Part shown: piece by piece, positions 55,886-64,000 of the stretch
Layout of the letters: every line of letters begins with the position of its first letter
How positions within the stretch are numbered: the stretch's first letter is position 1
DNA from: Deroplatys truncata
Lineage: Eukaryota; Arthropoda; Insecta; Mantodea; Mantidae
Assembly (NCBI GenBank): GCA_030765065.1
Contig: CM060986.1
Coordinates: 72,781,573-72,845,572 of the forward strand
DNA length: 64,000 nt
Direction of reading: 5' to 3'
The notes under the pieces: model-generated
Seen by the model: the letters and a program-made list of their open reading frames with translations, nothing else
Told to the model about the DNA's origin: nothing
The model's database searches: none
Program-made: the position numbers and the translations under genes

Positions 55886-56449
55886 CAAACTTTGTAGTGG
55901 AGTGTCTTCAAGATATTCGGTGAAGATGTCTCCGCTGTTTTTCACTTCTGCAGTAGAGAATCAGAAGGTTGCCTAGAGTCACATATCTGCGTTCTGGCTG
56001 GTTGGCGGAGACGTGTCAAACTTTAAGTCTGTCCGTAGAAAGTGATGTTGTGATTCTGGAATGTGTTAAAACCACCACCACCTCCTTCTCATTGCATACT
56101 ACCGCCATAACGGCGCCCAACAACTTTAAAACGCAAAAATTGTGCAAGAAACATTAATTTTGGTAGTTTTTTTTATCGGATGCACATCGATTCCTACTGT
56201 AACGGAACCGATCTGTGAGTTTTCCAAAGCCCAAAGTATTCTACTGAATGTTTTGAATCTTTTACTACATCAATGGTTAGAGCAACCGGACGGAGGCCGG
56301 GGGATCCGTGGTTCAAATGTGGAAGAACAATTAATTTCACTACATCTTATGTTTGTATAAAGAATTTTGGTTACAAAGTTCGGTGCATATATGTTAAGTC
56401 ATTCCTGTACCATGCGTTTTAGAGCACAAATTAAAACCATTTTACAAAA
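55886..56449. other. Unassigned interval with a SINE fragment
   Basis: Around 56265-56330 a tRNA-like piece (CATCAATGGTTAGAGCAACC, then CGTGGTTCAAATG) resembles a SINE head. Nothing else identified. Confidence 0.45.
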
Positions 56450-56930
56450 ATCTGATGTATTACATTCACATAATTTTCTCTACCCCTATCGTTTATTAGT
56501 GGGTATACAAATTATTCTTACAAAATTAATTTTTTACCTACTTCATTTTAATGGAGATAAACCTCTGCAGAAATAGCTACGTTACATACTTCATTACAGT
56601 ATAAAGGGAGTAGCGATAGTCACATGTTTGAGAGCTGGGCGCTGTGTGCTGGCCTTAAAATTCCATACTCCATGGCATTGAAAAACCATGGGGACTTGAA
56701 GAGAATTACAAAAGTATTGAACAAATCGAACCGTTAATAACGAATATCTCGGAAATGTAGATTTGTCATGTAAATATCTTCAATATATGGTATTTTAACC
56801 AAAACCTTAGTGCCTTTTTTTATAAAATAAAAACATTTCGAAAAATATTCCATGTAAAGAGTAGTTTGGGGTGGGAGATTTTCTTGAAAATCTTCATGTC
56901 GAATCTTTGGAAAGTTGAAGCAGTTTTATA
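56450..56930 (-). mobile_element. Helentron-like repeat family copy, truncated, inverted
   Basis: From AATCTGATGTATTACATTCA to TCTTCATGTCGAATCTTTGG, losing the hairpin end. Confidence 0.75.
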
Positions 56931-56990
56931 CATCATGTAGTGCCATATCGATGTCACATTAGTAATCATTTATTATCTATTATTATTAGT

Positions 56991-56998
56991 GTAATCAC
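56991..56998. other. Target-site duplication GTAATCAC, left
   Basis: Exact partner at 57805-57812. Confidence 0.85.
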
Positions 56999-57804
56999 TA
57001 AGCCCCGGATTTTTAGGTTCTAAAAAGTTAAAATTAGGTTCTATGTATCAGTGTATTAGGATTTTATAGGATCTTATATGTTGAATTTATGAATTTATAG
57101 GATCTTTGGCATACACACACACACACACACACACATACATACATACATACATACATACATACATGCAACTGGGCACTTTGTTTAAAACACTAACTTTAAA
57201 TTGTAAAAAGTTAAATTAACTGTAACTTTGTATTTGAAAGTATCAAATTAAAAAATGTCATGTTAGAAACTCCCTATAACGGAAGAAGCAATAATGCATA
57301 CTACTCAACAGCGCTATTAAAATGTTTGCCTCTAGTTTTCACCTATTATTGCGGCATGTAAGCATCACACGTTTCAGAAATACCGCGTTTCAGATCACCT
57401 CTTTCGACAATAGCTAGAAAATGATAAGTGAAGGCGGCGAACGTTTTAATTACTTTATTATTGTGGCGGACGGTTTAATTAAAGTTTATTATTGTAAGGT
57501 ATTGCGCAAGATTTCATAATCTAATTATTTAATAGTTTCCTTATTCGAACGGTCTCCCTTCGTTTTAAAAACACTTTTATACTCATAAATCTACTGTTAT
57601 TTGCTTAAATAACCGAATTAGGCACTTTTAGGTTCTATCACGAAAAATAGGTTTTATTAAGTCCTAACGTACAATTAGGTCAATTTAGGCTCTATAAAAT
57701 TGAAGTATATTACTCGTCGGTAACTAAAACATTAAAATAAACCGAAATTTGGAGTGTAGGAGGTCAGGAATAAAATAGGCCAGAACCTAAGAATCCGGGG
57801 CTTA
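56999..57804. mobile_element. hAT-like MITE, 806 bp
   Basis: Ends TAAGCCCCGGATTTTTAGG and its complement with one mismatch over about 25 bp, flanked by perfect 8-bp duplications, the hallmark length for the hAT superfamily. No transposase frame, so it is non-autonomous. Inside, AGGTTCTA and GTTCTAT motifs recur on both sides, as subterminal repeats do in hAT elements, and a CA/CATA microsatellite lies at 57110-57166. Confidence 0.85.
57110..57166. repeat. (CA)n(CATA)n microsatellite
   Basis: Compound tract within the hAT-like MITE. Confidence 0.9.
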
Positions 57805-57812
57805 GTAATCAC
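57805..57812. other. Target-site duplication GTAATCAC, right
   Basis: Exact partner of 56991-56998. Confidence 0.85.
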
Positions 57813-58939
57813 AGTGTTAAGCATATTTCCAAGTATGTTAGTTTGCTACTTGTTAGATGTATTTTCTTGTACAAGACGAAAAACATTTCCACTGGACACA
57901 GTTTCGACAAACGAGAGAACGCATAACAACGAAGAGGGTGCAATTTTTTAAAACACAAAAGTATTTTGCAAACTTTACACCCTAGAGAGACATAAGCGAC
58001 TGAAGTTCAAAAATTCCCTGAAAAATCCTCACGCGGGGGTTCCTTGATTGTATCCAATAACGTGGCTATGGGAGAGCAAATAGGAAAGACTAAATCCCTT
58101 CCAGATCTCTTGAGATTGAAAAATCGCGCTGCGGGGCAGCCAATCACAAAATTGAAGATACATTTCGAACCACCAAACACTTAGTTCGTATAAGCCGAGG
58201 CCCGGTAAGCAAATTCTGTCTCTTCGCGAACTTACTTGCAGCCAGAATCTGGGACCCTCCGCTAAATAATTTCACGCCAATAATTACAGGTTTTAAGATA
58301 TAATGTTATACTGTGCGCGCGATTGTTTTAAGCTAAAGTTAAGTCTTGTGTGAACAATTAAGTCAGCCATTATCGTCTGCGCAAGTGAAAAATAACTATG
58401 AACATCACTCATGAAACAACTACGCGTCTCGCAATTAACATTAACAATGTGTAACGTGTAATACCGTGATTCTTCATTTTAATTGAAAGTCCAATATCGT
58501 GGAAATGCGTCCAACCTAACTGCATCATTTATTGTAAAGTGTGTATATTACCACTTTGAAACATTTAATTTTGAACTCATTAAAATTCAATGCTTCATTT
58601 TAATTTTAAGTAGTGTCTTCATTTAGTAGACTCTTTACGACACACTCCCCAGGGATTTCCAAAACGAATCTCACGCTCATCGTTAATTATTAATCACCGA
58701 CAGCAGCCGAGGACCTGAGAAGAAGAAGGTAGAACTTAGCAGCAACTATATTAGAAGGCACAAAACCCGTATTTTGCAGGCTCAACAGTTAATCACACCA
58801 ATATTAATTCGAATCGAGTAAATATGTCGTTTGGTATCTAACACAAATAATGCTGCATAATTAATCTAATAATAAATACTACAATTTAAACGCATTGTTT
58901 GAACACAACAACATACTCAAGGGGATACCGACGCTAGGT
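57813..58939. other. Single-copy-looking DNA with CCAAT motifs
   Basis: The longest stretch right of 52 kb without a recognised repeat. CCAAT occurs at about 58055 and 58139 (CAGCCAATCAC), in a moderately G/C-rich patch 58020-58260. This could be regulatory or simply unique. No exon found. Confidence 0.3.
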
Positions 58940-59152
58940 GTGACTGCTGAACCTAAATACCAAGTTTGGTATTTATCCAACTTTTCGTTTTTGAGTTATG
59001 CTGTTCACACACACACGTTTTTCTAAAAAGGATTTTTTTTTGCATTCAGATAGCCTCAAAACATGTATTTCCCATGAAATTTCAGTGTTGAACTTTTGGA
59101 TGAAATACAATATCTTCTCTACCTGCTATGTACGTGGTAGACAAAATAAAAA
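58940..59152 (-). mobile_element. Helentron-like repeat family, terminal fragment, inverted
   Basis: From GCTGAACCTAAATACCAAG to ACGTGGTAGACAAAATAAAA, with a short CA tract. Confidence 0.75.
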
Positions 59153-60035
59153 TGCTTCTTAGGTGTAATTTTTATAGGTTTTAAACAACATTTCAGATTT
59201 ATGTTCCTTATTGAGATAGAATATAAATTTGCTAAGAAATATTTTACTTCTAAAGTATTTAGTTTAAAACAATCTTTTGTTTATTTGTTAAGTTTCAGCT
59301 TTTGCAAAACGTATATACTTACTTATCTTAGTGGCGTAACAAATTTTCCTTATATTAATAGCTGCATAGCAAGTTTTAGTTAGCATTTATTGGGAAAAAC
59401 TATTTCCAAAGTTTTACTCTGATAACCTAAACATTGCATCGTAAGGAGCATTGCAAATTATGAAAAAAGTCTAACATATTACAACCCCCCTCAAAAAAAG
59501 TACCGGAAAATGTATTAATATGAAGTGCCTGAAATTCTACTTGTGTATTTTTATTAAATATATATTTAAAAACTTATTGACTTATGCGCAGCAAAGTTGC
59601 AAAACATTTCTAGAAATTTTAGAAAAAGTGTGAGAAATGTCAGAAAAAGCCTCAAATGCGCAAAAATGGCGTCTCATAGGTTTATTTAAGTAACGTAACT
59701 CTCTCATTTTCACTCCGATAACAAAAATATTTACACAAAAACATTTCTAGAGAATCGGACGCAATGAGTTAAAAGACCTAAATTGTAATTTTCTATTATT
59801 TTTGGCCAATTTTCACCTATTGATCTCCTTAAATTCAATCAGACAAGCAGTCCCTAAAGAGAAAATATAAATAACCAAAGAGTAAATATTTATAATCTCC
59901 AGAACAGCAGTTCTGAGACGGTGGCCCGTGAGATTTTCAACGTGCTACTCGATACTTTTGAGACATTGCTATATTGATGGTAATATATATGATACAAGTG
60001 TTAAAATAAATTCACTTTTAACATGTGTTGGCATA
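59153..60035. other. No recognised feature
   Basis: Strongly A/T-rich. No conserved frame, repeat or RNA gene recognised. Confidence 0.4.
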
Positions 60036-60447
60036 TTCTACTACTACTTTCCCTACCATGTACAGTGTAGGTAGAGACGTCATTGCATTCCAAACAAAAC
60101 TTTTTGCCGAGATTTCACTGGAAATATACGTTTTGAGGCAACTTGAATACAAAAAGAAACCATTTTTAGAAAAATATATGTGTGTGTGTGCGCCTGTGAA
60201 CAGCATCTTAATTCAAAAACAAAAAATTGGATACACGCCAAATTTAGTGTTTGAGTTCAGCATCTTCCACAAGTACAAAACGAAGATTTTCAAGAAAATC
60301 CCCCCACACCAAACTACCCTTTACATGGAACATTTTTAGAAATGTTTGATTTTATGAAAATTGCTTTAACGATTTTGATTAAAATACCATTTATTAAATA
60401 TACTTACATAACAAATAAAATATATCTCGAATTTCCCGGGAATAGTG
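60036..60447 (+). mobile_element. Helentron-like repeat family, 5' half
   Basis: From TACTACTACTTTCCCTACCA through a GTGTGTGTG tract to CTCGAATTTCCCGGGAATAG. Confidence 0.75.
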
Positions 60448-61499
60448 AAGTGATAAGATCCGCCAGTATAGTAGTAATAATAATAACCATAATAATAATG
60501 TTAATAATCATCATAATCAAAATATTAAGGAATAGAAAAAGGGGGAATAAAATCATAACGAAAGAAATGAAGTAAAGAACAGATACAAATAAATAATCGG
60601 AACGTGAAATAAAATGTAGGAAAACGTGTATTTTAGAGCGAAGAGTTACATAGTGAAAACTGTAAAAGGCGAAATATTTTAAGAACAGAACAGAAAACAG
60701 ACATTAGCAACGCTTAAGTTCTATAGAAATCTTGTGAAACTCAACAGGAAGTGAGAATAACAGAAAGGAAGTCGAATGCAGTCAACCGCACAGAAAACCT
60801 AATCAGGCGAGAATTAGGCGATAAGGTCAACTTGAAAATATAACGAACCAATGGGAAACGGCGGAAAACTTAGAAAAATGACAAATGAGAAATTATAAAA
60901 GTCACGTGCATAGTAAAAAGGAGGAATGAAACTAGAAAAGAGGCGGAGAATGGAAAAATTATCTAGGATGGAGAGCAGTTTGAGACGCGTGTAAGATGGA
61001 TCACTTCGTGTCGTACAAGGGGAGAATATAGATGTAGAAATTCAAAGCACTTCTATCATATAGGGGAACAATGTAGATGTCGAAACTTAAGCATTTGTGT
61101 GTTTGAAAGTTAGTGTTCAGTAAAAGTGAGGAAAGGTAGCTAGAAATGACTAAAGTCAAGTCATTAAAATTTACATCGTTATGTTTTTCAACATCTAAAG
61201 ATAATTAAAAAAGGGTAAAATACTAGCTGGGGATGATAGGCGAAACCAAGTCTTGTGTGACGGCGATTCGGTAAAGGAAAACAGTGTGGATCATTAGAAT
61301 AAACGGGCCACTGAAGGAGGACTGTGAGTATCATTCAACTCCTATCCACACTCCCTGAGATAAGAGTCACCTAACTCCTATCCACACTCCCTAAGATAAG
61401 AGTCACCCAACCAATTACCCTCTACCTGAGTAGCTGGCAACAACAATCCTTCTGAGTCAGAAACCCGATACCAAGAAACCTTTTTCTCATTTATCCCCC
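60448..61499. other. Purine-rich plus-strand DNA with (AAT)n and a 36-bp duplication
   Basis: AAT microsatellite at about 60468-60520, then about 800 bp strongly enriched in A and G on the plus strand. A ~36-bp unit starting ACTCCTATCCACACTCCCT is directly duplicated at 61339-61410. No coding frame. Confidence 0.45.
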
Positions 61500-61947
61500 G
61501 CTACAATAACCTCTGTAGTCCTCTTCATTCCGAAGGAATTTTGTATAATCTTGTATTAAGTGGTAGGTAAACTTAAGCGATAGACGAAAACGTAATACAC
61601 AAAACGTGTAATCTCTTTAAAACACACAATTTATTTCAAATAACTTTTTTGTGGCATCAGCCATTTCCGAGATATCCGTTATTAATGGGTCGATTTGTTC
61701 AATACTTGCCATTCGCTTAAGTCCTGTCAACATGCTTCAACATAGAAACAGTGCGGAATTTTAAGGTCATCATATAGCCTCCAATTCTTAAACATTTAAC
61801 TATCGTTGTTTCGCCTAACGAAATGTGTAATGTAGCTATTTCTGCAAAGGTTTATCTGAAAATAAACTTTCGTAAGAATAATTTGTATACCCATTAATAA
61901 ACGATAGAGGGTAGAGAAAGTCCTATGAATGTAACACATCAAATCTT
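61500..61947 (+). mobile_element. Helentron-like repeat family, 3' half
   Basis: From CTGTAGTCCTCTTCATTCCG to GTAACACATCAAATCTTTTTT. Confidence 0.75.
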
Positions 61948-62372
61948 TTTTACTTTCTCTACCACTACATAGTAGGCATAGAAGGTATTGCATTCCACCA
62001 AAAAATTCGATACCGAGATTTCACAGAAAATACATGTTTTGAGGCCCCCTGAGTAAAAAAAAGCATTTTTAGGAAAAGGCCTATGCGTATGTGCGTGTGT
62101 GTCTGTCAGTCTGTCTGTCCGTGAACAGCTAAACTAAAAAACAAAAGTAGAATAAATACCAAACTTGGTATTTGGATTCTGTACCTTCCAACGATGTGAC
62201 ACAAAGATTTTCAAGAAAGTGCCCCACCCCTAACTCCCTTTACATGGATCATATTTCGAAGTTTTTTATTTTCTAAAAGTGGCTCTAACGGTTTTGATTA
62301 CAGATATTTATATGACAACATTTACATTTTGAATGATCTGGGAATAGCCTGTGAAGCCCACTTCATTCGGCC
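61948..62372 (+). mobile_element. Helentron-like repeat family, 5' half
   Basis: Starts TTTACTTTCTCTACCACTAC directly after a 3' end, ends GCCCACTTCATTCGGC. The 3'-half/5'-half order is a head-to-tail junction of two copies. Confidence 0.78.
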
Positions 62373-63274
62373 TCCGAATAGGATAATCCTATGTGTTATC
62401 CTTAGGATAAGCTATCCTTTAGTATAGCGATAGGAAAATATCTCAATATGAGAAATACATTATAATTAATTTGTAGGTATTTGTAATAGCATTACAGAAT
62501 AAAATAAATATGAACTAAGATGCAGGGAGATAAGGAGTGTATTATTAAACAATAAATAAAAGGGATAATCAAGTAGTATAGATAGAAAAAAGGGTTTCCA
62601 GAAATACGATGAGCTAGGTGTAAAACATACTCCCACATTACCCATAATCGTTCACCTTCGCAGAAGCTTTTATATTTTGAGTGAAATACAAGTCTATTCT
62701 CAAAATACACTCATTTTATTTATCGTGTTCAGTTCTGGGAAAGAGATTCATGTGTTTAGAAACTGCGAAACATCTCTCCCTGCTGGGATGTGTTAGCACT
62801 TCACCTCACTTTCTCGTTTTTTGCTGGTTTCGCAAAATTTTAGATGCGCTCTGAAAGACTGTTTATTGTGCTCGCCTCGAAATACCTCCATAAAACGCTA
62901 TGAACGAGACAGGTAAGATCTGGCAAAGACTTGAAGTGCGGGTCATCTAGCTGCCAACATCTGTTTTTGTAAGCAATCCGCGTGGTAAAACTAGATGATC
63001 ATGTTCTCGTTTTCTTGGCTATTTATAGCGGTATTTCCTGTAAAAGTATGTCAAATAACACACATCAAATGTTTAAGTTGATGTTTTTTTTTTTTTTTTA
63101 ATTTCTCCACAACTTATCTTATAAGCATTTCGTTGCATTTAACAGCAGTATATGCACTTTTGGTACCATAAGCAGTAAGAATGGGTGTTGAACACTGTTT
63201 TAATAGTATATTATGCAACGAGACTATAATGGTAGTAATTAAAACACCAGTATTATTATTAACCGAGCGAGCGA
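62373..63274. other. Mostly unassigned; degraded SINE tail
   Basis: Poly-T at 63086-63104. GTACCATAAGCAGTAAGAAT at about 63160-63210 resembles the 3' end of SINE family E. Otherwise nothing recognised. Confidence 0.4.
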
Positions 63275-63755
63275 AGCAAATATGTTACGACATAAATGGT
63301 GTGCTTTAATGAGATCAGGATTTTGTGCGTAATATGATCTTGTCTATCTCTTAAGGTTTACCAATTATACAAAAGAAATTCAGAATAAAGAGGACTTCAG
63401 AGGCTATTCTTGGAAAATTCAAGATATACGTTTCGTTTGTCATGAAGTTATCTTAAACATGTGATATTTTAATCAAAATCATAAGAAGCTATTTTTGAGA
63501 AAATAAGTATTTTAGAAAAAAAATTATTTATAGGGGTAGTCTGGTGTGGGGGGGATTTTCTTGAAAATCTTCGTGTCGCATCCTTCGGAGATGCTGAACT
63601 TAAATACTAATTTTGGTATTTAACCGACTTCGTTTTAGAGTTATGCTGTTCACATACACACGGACCTTTTTATAAATATTTTTATTCAGGGATTCTCAAA
63701 ACGTGTATCTCCGATGAAAACTCGATATCGAATTTTGGTAGAGAAAGTAAAAAGT
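63275..63755 (-). mobile_element. Helentron-like repeat family copy, truncated, inverted
   Basis: From ATGTTACGACATAAATGGTG to TTGGTAGAGAAAGTAAAAAG; the last ~50 bp before the tip are deleted. Confidence 0.75.
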
Positions 63756-64000
63756 CACTGAATTTTGTTACTTTGCAGATTAATAAAAACAAAACTCCCT
63801 GCAAACATTCTTCAGTTCGAGACCATCATATCGTCTTTGCCGTGGAATGACCTAGAAGTTAAAATAACAAAGATCCAAGAATGAATATTCTATAATTACT
63901 ATAAGAGAGTTTAAATGGCTACCGTCTTCAAGTAGTATGAAATGCAAGAGACCATCGTAGATGCTGTTTTTTAACGCAAAACATATGTGAAGGTTTCCGA
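63756..64000. other. No recognised feature
   Basis: Window edge. No repeat or exon recognised. Confidence 0.4.

Overview
This window is non-coding, repeat-dominated eukaryotic DNA, most likely from an insect with a large genome. The reasons are mariner-type transposases with arthropod-style motifs, an arthropod-type Polinton DNA polymerase, many unrelated tRNA-derived SINEs, spliced exons with GT/AG borders, and one intron of about 14 kb. I cannot name the species. No rRNA, true tRNA gene, CRISPR array or operon is visible.

Layout. (1) 1-2125: a mariner-like DNA transposon with 142-bp terminal inverted repeats. Its transposase reads DD41D and carries two in-frame stops. A SINE (1703-2087, 12-bp target duplication) sits inside its right terminal repeat. 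(2) 2315-16871: a 14.56-kb Polinton/Maverick-type element bounded by perfect 6-bp duplications (AATGTT) and starting 5'-AGTAGG. Its architecture is unusual: two ~6-kb, nearly identical inverted arms, each with a protein-primed DNA polymerase B gene pointing outward, separated by a 2.5-kb centre of duplicated A/T-rich DNA and a SINE-derived tandem array. No integrase, ATPase, protease or capsid gene is present. The left polymerase is open (1217 aa). The right one has a 1-nt deletion, a 7-nt-longer scrambled stretch with a stop, and a second 1-nt deletion. (3) 17-64 kb: host intronic or intergenic DNA, all plausible host exons lying on the minus strand. Two exons (40110-40290 and 25613-25967) match in splice phase across a 14.1-kb intron and encode a His/Ala/Pro/Gly-rich C-terminus of an unidentified protein. 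The end of the downstream exon has been amplified into a 126-bp minisatellite (23945-25735) with a 506-bp higher-order period. A third exon-like segment lies at 20085-20228.

About 17 kb of the 17-64 kb part is one ~0.86-kb repeat family in some 29 full, truncated or tandem pieces. It has subterminal inverted ACTTTCTCTAC/GTAGAGAAAGT motifs, a short hairpin at one end and a CA/GT microsatellite at a fixed internal place. This resembles non-autonomous Helentron-associated elements, but that assignment is an inference. Between these copies lie a non-LTR reverse-transcriptase remnant, two more dead mariner-type transposases, a hAT-like MITE with a perfect 8-bp target duplication (56999-57804), and at least a dozen SINE copies of several families, two of which share a 3' module.

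The best candidate for something undescribed is the palindromic polymerase-bearing Polinton derivative: it looks like an integrated snap-back form of a protein-primed linear replicon. The second is the minisatellite grown from a coding exon.
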